Shown: positions 1 through 7,023 of the stretch, piece after piece
How positions within the stretch are numbered: the first letter of the stretch is position 1
Layout of the letters: each line of letters begins with the position of its first letter
Origin: Streptomyces anulatus
Lineage (GTDB): Bacteria > Actinomycetota > Actinomycetes > Streptomycetales > Streptomycetaceae
Direction of reading: 5' to 3'
DNA length: 64,000 nucleotides
Assembly: GCF_014650675.1 (NCBI RefSeq)
Contig: NZ_BMVK01000020.1
Span: 108,435 to 172,434 of the forward strand
Program-made: the position numbers and the translations under genes
The notes under the pieces: generated by a model
Databases searched by the model: none
What the model was told of the DNA's origin: nothing
What the model saw: only the letters and a program-made list of their open reading frames with translations

Positions 1-918
1 GGTGGAGGAACCGGTGGCGGTGGCGGTGTCCTCTCCGGCCTCCGGCGCATCGAGGGCCTCAAGGATCGCGGCGGCCACTGTCGGATGCACGGGCAGCGCG
101 AGGTGTCCGATGCCGGTGACGCGTACGTTCACCGCGTCGAGATCGGGATGGTCGACGCACGCGGTCTCGACGGGGACCATCACCTGGTCCAACTCGCTCC
201 AGAAGCTCACGAACCGGGTCCGGCAGCCGGGGGCGGGGGTGCGCAGCTCCTCGATCACGGAGGAACCGCCGCGCATCTGACGCACGATGGGGTGAATGCC
301 CGCCCCGGGGGCGACGGCGGTGCCCCCGTGCGGGGTTCCGAGCGTCACCAGGGTGCGCACCCGTCGGTCACCGCCGAGTCGCTGTACGTAGTACCGGGCG
401 ATCAGGCCGCCGAGGCTGTGCCCGACGATGTCGACCCGGCTGTGCCCGGTGCGTGCGCAGATTTCCTCCACATGGAGCCCGAGCAGGTCGGCGGCGGCGC
501 GGATGTCGCGTGTCAGCGGCGAGTAGTTGAGCGATTCCAGGTGGCGATGGCCGTGCCGGGTCAGCGCGCGCCGCAGGACGACGAACGCGGAACGGTTGTC
601 GATGAAGCCGTGCAGCAGGACGACGGGTGGCGCGTCGTCGGCGGCGAGCGGCAGGGCGGTGGCCGCGTGGGGGGCCGCCTCGCCCCCGGCGGTGGTCGCA
701 CGGGGAGCGGTCTCGCCCCCGTCCGGGCCGTGGGCGCCGGTGCGCGCCGGTCGGGTCGGCCGGCGCGGCGGGCGGCGTTCCGGGGTGAGACCGAAGGGAT
801 AGGCGATCAGGTGCCCGACGAGGACGGCCAGCTCCAGTGCGGTGGCGCCGAGCAGTGCGGACGACATCCGGGGGCCCGGCAGGCGGGGCAGCGGGGGGAG
901 GGGAGGGAGGAGCTTCAC
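1..918 (-). CDS. Alpha/beta-hydrolase lipase/esterase (C-terminal end outside window)
   Basis: A serine lipase or esterase of the alpha/beta-hydrolase fold, probably acting at or outside the membrane. The frame has 306 codons from a GTG at 918 (SD AGGAGG just upstream) and reaches position 1 with no stop, so the 3' end is missing. Residues about 20-42 form a membrane segment or signal anchor, followed by a Pro/Arg/Ala-rich linker. The core has the oxyanion motif HGF at residue 103 and the nucleophile elbow GHSLGG with Ser168, then GTPHGG and a late GIGH that likely holds the catalytic His. It is divergent from icmB. The natural ester substrate cannot be told from sequence. Confidence 0.85.
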   Translation of the reverse strand, partial: MKLLPPLPPLPRLPGPRMSSALLGATALELAVLVGHLIAYPFGLTPERRPPRRPTRPARTGAHGPDGGETAPRATTAGGEAAPHAATALPLAADDAPPVVLLHGFIDNRSAFVVLRRALTRHGHRHLESLNYSPLTRDIRAAADLLGLHVEEICARTGHSRVDIVGHSLGGLIARYYVQRLGGDRRVRTLVTLGTPHGGTAVAPGAGIHPIVRQMRGGSSVIEELRTPAPGCRTRFVSFWSELDQVMVPVETACVDHPDLDAVNVRVTGIGHLALPVHPTVAAAILEALDAPEAGEDTATATGSST

Positions 919-1270
919 GGCCGACCTCCTGTACTGGCGTACGGGGGAGGCGGCTCCCGTCCCCGTATGCCCTCATGGGGTGTCGGCACGAGGGTCGCGG
1001 GGCCGGTGGCGGCCGGGCGGCGACGCCGCCCGTACCACCGTGCCGTGCGGCTGGCGGCGCGGTGGTACGGCGACCTCGTAGCGGCTCCCCTTGCGCCGGA
1101 CCCCGCGCGGCCGGAACACCGCGGTTACGGGGGACGACGCCTGGCGAACATGTCCCACGTGTGATTTCCCCCTCCCCGCCTGCCGCGAAACAGCGCCTTG
1201 CGGGATGCTGTGGATAACGTTCGTTCACATCCCCGGCCCTTCAGGCGCGGGAGACCAGGTGGAGGCAGTG
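919..1270. other. Divergent intergenic region, no gene seen
   Basis: This gap separates the divergent lipase and icmB starts. Frames crossing it are antisense shadows or upstream extensions of icmB. It should hold both promoters, but I could not pick out a convincing -35/-10 pair. The icmB Shine-Dalgarno GGAGG lies at 1261-1265. I looked for the conserved blocks of a cobalamin riboswitch, because icmB binds B12, and did not find them. Confidence 0.5.
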
Positions 1271-1684
1271 ATGGGTGTGACCGGTCCGATCCGTGTGGTG
1301 GTGGCCAAGCCGGGACTCGACGGCCACGACCGCGGGGCCAAAGTCATCGCGCGGGCGTTGCGCGACGCCGGCATGGAGGTGATCTACACGGGGCTCCACC
1401 AGACGCCCGAGCAGATCGTCGACACGGCGATCCAGGAGGACGCCGACGCCATCGGCCTCTCGATCCTCTCCGGGGCGCACAACACGCTGTTCGCCAAGGT
1501 GATCGAGCTGCTGAAGGACCGGGAGGCGGAGGACATCAAGGTGTTCGGCGGCGGGATCATCCCGGAGGACGACATCGCGCCGCTGAAGAAGCTGGGCGTC
1601 GCCGAGCTCTTCACGCCGGGGGCGACGACGACCGAGATCGTCACCTGGGTCAACGCCAACGTCCGCCAGGCCGCCCAGGCCTGA
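1271..1684 (+). CDS. icmB: Cobalamin-binding small subunit of isobutyryl-CoA mutase-type enzyme
   Basis: The 137-residue B12-binding subunit that pairs with a separate large catalytic subunit to interconvert isobutyryl-CoA and n-butyryl-CoA (methylmalonyl-CoA mutase family). The whole protein is one Rossmann-like B12 domain. It has the base-off/His-on signature D17-x-H19-x-x-G22, then S64-x-L66 and the G93-G94-G95 turn, as in the C-terminal domain of methylmalonyl-CoA mutase. Its length matches the stand-alone IcmB of Streptomyces. The ATG at 1271 has GGAGG five bases upstream; the longer upstream frame lacks a good start. The large subunit is not in this window, so the partner is inferred from the family. 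Confidence 0.88.
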   Translation: MGVTGPIRVVVAKPGLDGHDRGAKVIARALRDAGMEVIYTGLHQTPEQIVDTAIQEDADAIGLSILSGAHNTLFAKVIELLKDREAEDIKVFGGGIIPEDDIAPLKKLGVAELFTPGATTTEIVTWVNANVRQAAQA

Positions 1685-1687
1685 ACG

Positions 1688-1733
1688 CCGCCCCCGGGGC
1701 GGGCCCGCTGCGTACGGGGCCCGCGCGGGCGGC
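1688..1733. terminator. GC-rich hairpin between convergent icmB and DUF5691 gene
   Basis: A perfect 8-bp stem (1699-1706 with 1717-1724, arm GCGGGCCC) sits inside a larger GC-rich region in the 82-bp gap where icmB and the minus-strand operon converge. It has no T-run, as is usual for Streptomyces terminators, and could serve both directions. Confidence 0.5.
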
Positions 1734-1766
1734 GGACGTTCCGTCGCCGCCCACGCCGTCGCGGCG

Positions 1767-3458
1767 TCAGGACATCAGCTCCGCTTCCATCGCGGCGCGC
1801 AGCCGCAGGGTGGAGACCAGGCGCTGGAAGGCCTCCGACCAGTAGCCGCCCGCCCCAGGCGACGCCCCCTCCTGCTCGTCCTGCGCCGCCGTCAGGACCT
1901 CCAGCCGGTCGGCCTCGGCCGGATCCAGACAGCGTTCCGCGAGGCCCATCACTCCGCTGAAGCTCCACGGATAACTCCCGCCGTCCCGCGCGATGTCGAG
2001 AGCGTCGACCACCGCACGCCCGAGCGGCCCGGCCCAGGGGACCGTGCACACCCCGAGCAGCTGGAACGCCTCCGAGAGGCCGTGTGCGGCGATGAACTCG
2101 GCCACCCAGGAAGCGCGTTCGGCCTGGTCCAGGATCGCGAGGAGCTTCGAGCGCTCGGCGATCGAGGCCGTCCCGGGGCCGCTCGCCGGGGGTGCGGAAG
2201 GACGCCCGAGCAGGGCCCGTGCCCACTGCGGATTCCGCTGCCGCACGGCGGCCCGGCACCAGGCGGCGTGCAGCTCGCCCGCCCAGTCGTCGGCGACGGG
2301 CAGGGTCACGACCTCCTCGGCGGTACGTCCCCCGAACCGCTCCTCCCAGACGCCGAGCGGGGTGGCCTCCACCAACTGCCCCAGCCACCACGACCGTTCG
2401 CCCCGGCCGGTCGGCGGGACCGCGGCGACGCCGTCACGCTGCATTCCCGCGTCGCACTCGTGCGGCGCCTCCACGGCGATGGAGGTGCTGTCGCCCGTAC
2501 GGTCCGGGTTCACGCAGGATGTCGCGCGGGCCGCCATCCGTCCGGCGAGCGCCGACTCGGGCAGGGCGGACAGCAGTTCGGCGGCGGTGGCGCGGACGTT
2601 GCGGCTGCGGTCGGACAGGGCCTGTTCCAGGAACGGCTCGTCGTCGCCCCCGAGCCCGGACCGCAGGGAGTCCAGGAACATCAGCCGGTCCTCGGCCCGT
2701 TCGGCCGACCAGGTCGTGGCGAGCAGGACGAGCGCGGCGGCCGGATCCTGCGCCCGTACGGCGTCGAGCAGCGCGACGCGCTCCGCGAACAGCCCCTCCT
2801 CCCACAGCCGGCCCACCGCTTCCGGGTCCGAGATGTCCGGGTGGAGCGCGCCGCTCGCCGCGCCCCGCAGGGCGAACTTCCAGTCGGGATTCAGCCCGGC
2901 CAGCCACAGGCCGCGCGGCCCGGCGAAGGCGAGCGCCTGCGGGCGCAGGTCCGTACGGGCACGGGCGGCGTCCAGCAGCGGCGGCAACAGGGCCGCCGGG
3001 GCGCGGAAGCCCTTCCGGTTGGCGGTGGCCAGCCACTGAGGTATCAGCTCGGTGAGGTCGGGGGCGGCCCCGCGCCGCCCACCGCCCGACGGCGCGGCAC
3101 GGTCGGCCAGCAGGTGGGCGAGCCGGTGCCGGGCGGCCTCGGGAAGCGCCGGGCGCGGATCCGGTGCGGCGGGCTCGGGCCGGGCCTCCGGCACGGCGGG
3201 CAGCAGCCCGGCCCGCTGCCGCACGGTGTGCAGCGCGGCGGCGTCCAGCAGGACCGCGGCGGCATCGGCCGGTACGGGGCCGCCGCGTGGCGTCGGGGGG
3301 CGGCGGTCGGTACCCAGGAGCGCCGAGGTGACCAGCTCCTCCCAGGAGAGGGAGCCGAGGGAAGCGGAGGACGCGGCGGAGACGGCCGTGGCGGCCGTAT
3401 CGGCCGTACCGGTAGCGGTATCGGCGGCGGTGGTGGTGGGACTGGTCGTGCGAGGCAT
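1767..3458 (-). CDS. DUF5691 family protein of the MoxR/VWA module
   Basis: A 563-residue protein of unknown function that I assign to DUF5691 by its conserved start (LSWEELVTSALLGTDRR) and its context. Residues about 1-35 are a Thr/Ala-rich low-complexity leader. The rest is Leu/Ala/Arg-rich and looks alpha-helical; stretches such as ALSDRSRNVRATAAELLSAL read like HEAT-type repeats, suggesting a scaffold. No catalytic motif or membrane segment is visible, so it should be cytoplasmic. The ATG at 3458 has a strong SD (GGAGGGG). It follows the SWIM gene after a 203-bp C-rich leader and is probably cotranscribed with it, facing away from the MoxR, DUF5682 and VWA genes. Confidence 0.75.
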   Translation of the reverse strand: MPRTTSPTTTAADTATGTADTAATAVSAASSASLGSLSWEELVTSALLGTDRRPPTPRGGPVPADAAAVLLDAAALHTVRQRAGLLPAVPEARPEPAAPDPRPALPEAARHRLAHLLADRAAPSGGGRRGAAPDLTELIPQWLATANRKGFRAPAALLPPLLDAARARTDLRPQALAFAGPRGLWLAGLNPDWKFALRGAASGALHPDISDPEAVGRLWEEGLFAERVALLDAVRAQDPAAALVLLATTWSAERAEDRLMFLDSLRSGLGGDDEPFLEQALSDRSRNVRATAAELLSALPESALAGRMAARATSCVNPDRTGDSTSIAVEAPHECDAGMQRDGVAAVPPTGRGERSWWLGQLVEATPLGVWEERFGGRTAEEVVTLPVADDWAGELHAAWCRAAVRQRNPQWARALLGRPSAPPASGPGTASIAERSKLLAILDQAERASWVAEFIAAHGLSEAFQLLGVCTVPWAGPLGRAVVDALDIARDGGSYPWSFSGVMGLAERCLDPAEADRLEVLTAAQDEQEGASPGAGGYWSEAFQRLVSTLRLRAAMEAELMS

Positions 3459-3661
3459 CTTTCCCCTCCAGCGGCAGGAATGCGCGGATGTCGGACTGGG
3501 GCGGCGGACTGGTGGCGGGGGATGGCCTGGTCGCGGTGCGTCGGGCAGGTGTGGGTCGTGGTCGGGGTGTGCCGGGCGGGTCGGCCCGGTCGGGGGTGCT
3601 CCGATCGGCGTGCACCGAGCGGGGGTGGAGGGTGCGCTTGGCGGGTCGGCGGTCGCGCGGG

Positions 3662-5065
3662 TCAGACCAGTTGGACGACCGAGCCGGCCGTGGTGCGCCC
3701 GCCCTCCTCCGTCTCGCCCGGCTCCCAGGCCGCGAACGGGTCGAAGCCCCGGTGGCCGATCTCGCCGAACACGGTGACCGGGCCGCCGCCGGACAGGGCG
3801 ACGAGCTTCCACAGACCCGGCCGGGACAGCGCGGCCGGGGTGATCGGCAGCGCGGAGTCGGCGTGCGCGTCCGCCACCTGCCAGCCGTCCTTGGCTGGTA
3901 CGGGTATGACGTCGCGCAGGGTGACCGGCCAGGCGTCCAGCCAGGGGTCCTCCCGCAGGGCGTCCCCGTAGACCGCCGGCGCGGCGGCTGCGGCGATCCC
4001 CGGCGGGGGCCCGGCCGGGGTCATGGCTCCGAACTGCTCGCCCAGCTCCGCGCGGAGCTGCCCGCCGCCCGGATACGGCGTCAGCTCGGCGTCGATCGTC
4101 GTGCCCACCGGCAGCGCCTGCGCCGGGGACCGGCCCGCCGCGCCGAACGAGAGCAGCAGAGCCGTACGGCCCGACTCCCGCCCGTACAGCCAGATCCGCC
4201 GGGCGACGATCTTGCCGTCCGGGGTGTCGTACTGTGCGAGGACCAGCCAGTGGTCACGGACCGGGGCGCCCTCGGCGGACATGGGCAGTCCCACTCTCGT
4301 ACGCACGGTCGCGGCCAGCGGGTCCGGCAGCCGCTCCCGGCCGAGCCAGGCCGTGTCCAGCAGATGCAGCAGGCCGCACTCCTCCAGCAGACGGACCGGC
4401 CAGCCCGGACCGGACCCCGTGATGGCGCCCAGCTCCCTCACCCGGGCCGCGAGCCCCGGGGCCTGGGCGTCGACCATGCGGGCCGCGGTCTCCTCCCACA
4501 GGCCGTACCCCGAGCGGTCGGTCGCGGCGAGTCCGCCGCGCAGCAGGTCGGCCAGGCGCTGTTCCAGCTCCTGGGCCCCGCCCGTGACGCGCTCGGCACG
4601 GCGCTCCGCCCGCTTCCTGGCGGCGGCGTCGGCGGGGCCCCGCGCGGCGTCGCCGCCCGGGGCGGGCCCGCCCTTCTCCGCCGCGCGTCCGCGCCGTCCC
4701 TCGATCCACGCCGCGGCCCAGTCGGCCGGCTCGCCCGGCCGGAACGCGGCGTCGTCGGAGGCCCGGAGCAGCAACAGCCCCAGCGCGTGCTTGCACGGGA
4801 ACTTCCGGCTCGGGCAACTGCAGGAGTAGGCCGGGCCGGTGGTGTCGACCACCGTCCGGTACGGCGTGCTCCCGCTCCCTTTGCACAGGCCCCACACCGC
4901 GCCCGCTCCATCGCGGCCCGTGTCCGTCCACGGGCCGGCCGCGCCGAGCCGCGTACCGGCCTTGCGTGATGCGTCGTCAGGGGCCAGTGCCAGCACCTGT
5001 TCCACCGACCAGCGCGCCACCGGTCCACCGGTGGGCGAGGGTTCTCCCCCGTGAGATAGCAGCAT
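3662..5065 (-). CDS. SWIM zinc-finger protein
   Basis: A 467-residue protein with a SWIM zinc finger: C82-x-C84, six residues, C91-x-H93 (CSCPSRKFPCKH). SWIM fingers bind DNA or protein. The remaining 370 residues resemble the large C-terminal part of bacterial SWIM proteins such as E. coli YehQ (from memory) and have no recognised enzyme motif. The ATG at 5065 has only a weak G-rich SD; an in-frame GTG slightly upstream is the alternative start. It heads the minus-strand half of the MoxR/VWA module, with the DUF5691 gene downstream. No signal peptide or transmembrane helix is present. Confidence 0.85.
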   Translation of the reverse strand: MLLSHGGEPSPTGGPVARWSVEQVLALAPDDASRKAGTRLGAAGPWTDTGRDGAGAVWGLCKGSGSTPYRTVVDTTGPAYSCSCPSRKFPCKHALGLLLLRASDDAAFRPGEPADWAAAWIEGRRGRAAEKGGPAPGGDAARGPADAAARKRAERRAERVTGGAQELEQRLADLLRGGLAATDRSGYGLWEETAARMVDAQAPGLAARVRELGAITGSGPGWPVRLLEECGLLHLLDTAWLGRERLPDPLAATVRTRVGLPMSAEGAPVRDHWLVLAQYDTPDGKIVARRIWLYGRESGRTALLLSFGAAGRSPAQALPVGTTIDAELTPYPGGGQLRAELGEQFGAMTPAGPPPGIAAAAAPAVYGDALREDPWLDAWPVTLRDVIPVPAKDGWQVADAHADSALPITPAALSRPGLWKLVALSGGGPVTVFGEIGHRGFDPFAAWEPGETEEGGRTTAGSVVQLV

Positions 5066-5219
5066 GTCCCCGACGGTAGGGGGCACCACTGACAGTCCCC
5101 TCCGACCTGCGAAGCAGCCGTCCCGAGCGGGATTTGACTTTGCCATTTCCTTGCGTTTCCCTGCGATCTCCGCGTACGGAACTGATCCGTGCCCGGTCCG
5201 ATCCAGGGGGGATCCCGGA

Positions 5220-5684
5220 ATGAACCGCACCATCCGCACCGCACGCACCGCCAGAACCAACCGCCCCGTGCGCGCCGCTGCCCACGCCCTCGCCATCGCC
5301 GGTCTCGTGCTCGGGCTCGGCGCCTGCTCGGCCGAGTCGGTGGACGAGGCGATCGCCAAGGGGGTCGACACCACCGTGGACGAGAAGTATGAGGTCACGT
5401 ACGAGGTCACCGGCAAGAGCGTCGACGAGATCACGTACCACGGAGGCGCCGGGGAGGCCATGGAGCCCGAGCTGGAGACCGTCAAGTCGCCGACCCTGCC
5501 GTGGAAGAAGACCGTCGAGCTGCGCGGCATCATGCCGCCCGCCGTCATGCCGATTGCCGTGGACGCGGGCGGCGCCGACGTCACCTGCACCATCACCTAC
5601 AAGGGCAAGGTCATCAAGGAGGCGAAGGGGGAGGGCATGCTCACGGCGGGCGGCTGCGTCGCGGTGTCGCCGATCGTGGGCTGA
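5220..5684 (+). CDS. MmpS-like lipoprotein
   Basis: A 154-residue secreted lipoprotein. The N-terminus is Arg-rich, followed by a hydrophobic segment at about 20-35 and a lipobox ending in C36 (LGLGAC). The mature part carries the beta-rich MmpS transport-accessory pattern: YEVTG, DEITY, LPWKKTVEL and late paired strands with one Cys each (VTCTITY, GGCVAV). Mycobacterial MmpS proteins assist MmpL exporters, but no MmpL gene is present here. It lies between the two divergent halves of the MoxR/VWA module and is co-oriented with the MoxR gene, 214 bp upstream of it. Its TGA stop lies in the first unit of an 8-bp tandem array. Confidence 0.78.
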   Translation: MNRTIRTARTARTNRPVRAAAHALAIAGLVLGLGACSAESVDEAIAKGVDTTVDEKYEVTYEVTGKSVDEITYHGGAGEAMEPELETVKSPTLPWKKTVELRGIMPPAVMPIAVDAGGADVTCTITYKGKVIKEAKGEGMLTAGGCVAVSPIVG

Positions 5685-5760
5685 CCGGCTGACCGGCTGA
5701 CCGGCTGACCGGCTGACCGGCTGACCGGCTGACCGGCCGACCGGCCGACCGGCCGACCGG
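5681..5760. repeat. 10-copy 8-bp tandem repeat overlapping a stop codon
   Basis: Ten perfect-length 8-bp units: seven copies of CTGACCGG followed by three of CCGACCGG. The stop codon of the MmpS-like gene (TGA, 5682-5684) is part of the first unit, so copy-number change would not alter the protein. Because 8 is not a multiple of 3, every unit shifts frame. Confidence 0.97.
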
Positions 5761-5898
5761 GGGCCTGGGGCCGGGAGGGGGTGGCTGAGCCGGTCCCGCG
5801 CGTTCACGGACGGGCCCTGACCTGCGGTCAGGGCCCGTTGTCAGTGGCATGGTGCACGGTGGGAACCACATCAGGTCGACCGATCTGGAGGGGGATCC

Positions 5899-7023
5899 AT
5901 GACCGTGTCCGAAACCACCGCGGCCGTCGGGCCGGAGGCGGGCGCCGAGGTGCTGCGCCCGCACGCCGAGGACGCGTTCGCCGACGAGCTGAAGGCGCTC
6001 GAAGCCGCCGACGACCGCCCGAGGCCCGCCCGTTGGCGGCTGTCGCCCTGGGCCGTCGCCACCTATCTGCAGGGCGGGACCCTGCCGGACGGGACGGTGA
6101 TCACGCCGAAGTACGTGGGCCCGCGTCGTCTGGTCGAGGTGGCCGTGACCACGCTCGCCACCGACCGTGCGCTGCTTCTGCTCGGCGTTCCCGGTACGGC
6201 CAAGACCTGGGTGTCCGAGCATCTCGCCGCCGCCGTCAGCGGTGACTCGACGCTGCTCGTGCAGGGCACGGCCGGGACGCCCGAGGAAGCCGTCCGCTAC
6301 GGGTGGAACTACGCCCAGCTGCTCGCCCACGGCCCCAGCCGCGACGCCCTGGTCCCCAGTCCGCTGATGCGGGCGATGTCCGAGGGCATGACCGCCCGGG
6401 TCGAGGAGCTGACCCGCATCCCGGCCGACGTGCAGGACTCGCTCATCACGATCCTGTCCGAGAAGACGCTTCCCGTTCCCGAACTGGGACAGGAGGTCCA
6501 GGCCGTCCGAGGGTTCAATCTCATCGCCACGGCCAACGACCGGGACCGGGGCGTCAACGAGCTGTCCAGCGCGCTCCGACGCCGGTTCAACACCGTCGTG
6601 CTGCCCCTGCCCGCCACCCCGGACGCCGAGGTCGACATCGTGTCCCGGCGGGTCGACCAGATCGGCCGGTCGCTCGACCTGCCCGCGGCGCCGGAGGGCC
6701 TGACCGAGATCCGGCGCGTGGTGACGGTCTTCCGCGAGCTGCGCGACGGGGTGACCACCGACGGGCGCACCAAGCTCAAGTCCCCCTCCGGCACGCTCTC
6801 CACCGCGGAGGCGATCTCCGTCGTCACGAACGGCCTCGCGCTCGCCGCCCACTTCGGCGACGGCGTCCTGCGCCCCGGCGACGTCGCGGCCGGCATCCTC
6901 GGCGCGGTCGTCCGGGACCCGGCGGCGGACCGGGTGGTCTGGCAGGAGTATCTGGAGACCGTGGTGCGCGAGCGGGACGGCTGGAAGGACTTCTACCGCG
7001 CCTGCCGCGAGGTATCCGCATGA
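5899..7023 (+). CDS. MoxR-family AAA+ ATPase
   Basis: A 374-residue MoxR-type AAA+ ATPase, probably a hexameric chaperone-like machine working with the VWA protein encoded two genes downstream. Walker A is GVPGTAKT (96-103). The Walker B position reads RVEELTRIP (about 168-175), giving Glu-Glu rather than the usual Asp-Glu of MoxR proteins. Sensor 1 is ATAND (210-214) and LRRRF (226-230) may supply the arginine finger. An N-terminal extension of about 65 residues precedes the core. The ATG at 5899 has a strong SD (GGAGGGGG). The stop overlaps the DUF5682 start by four bases (ATGA), indicating translational coupling. Confidence 0.9.
   Translation: MTVSETTAAVGPEAGAEVLRPHAEDAFADELKALEAADDRPRPARWRLSPWAVATYLQGGTLPDGTVITPKYVGPRRLVEVAVTTLATDRALLLLGVPGTAKTWVSEHLAAAVSGDSTLLVQGTAGTPEEAVRYGWNYAQLLAHGPSRDALVPSPLMRAMSEGMTARVEELTRIPADVQDSLITILSEKTLPVPELGQEVQAVRGFNLIATANDRDRGVNELSSALRRRFNTVVLPLPATPDAEVDIVSRRVDQIGRSLDLPAAPEGLTEIRRVVTVFRELRDGVTTDGRTKLKSPSGTLSTAEAISVVTNGLALAAHFGDGVLRPGDVAAGILGAVVRDPAADRVVWQEYLETVVRERDGWKDFYRACREVSA

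Noticed and set aside
919..1270. Cobalamin riboswitch upstream of icmB
   Set aside because: The conserved B12-box and surrounding blocks were not found on reading both strands.
6303..7019. An upstream extension of the DUF5682 frame
   Set aside because: It is fully inside the MoxR gene in another frame; the ATGA overlap at 7020 is a clear start.
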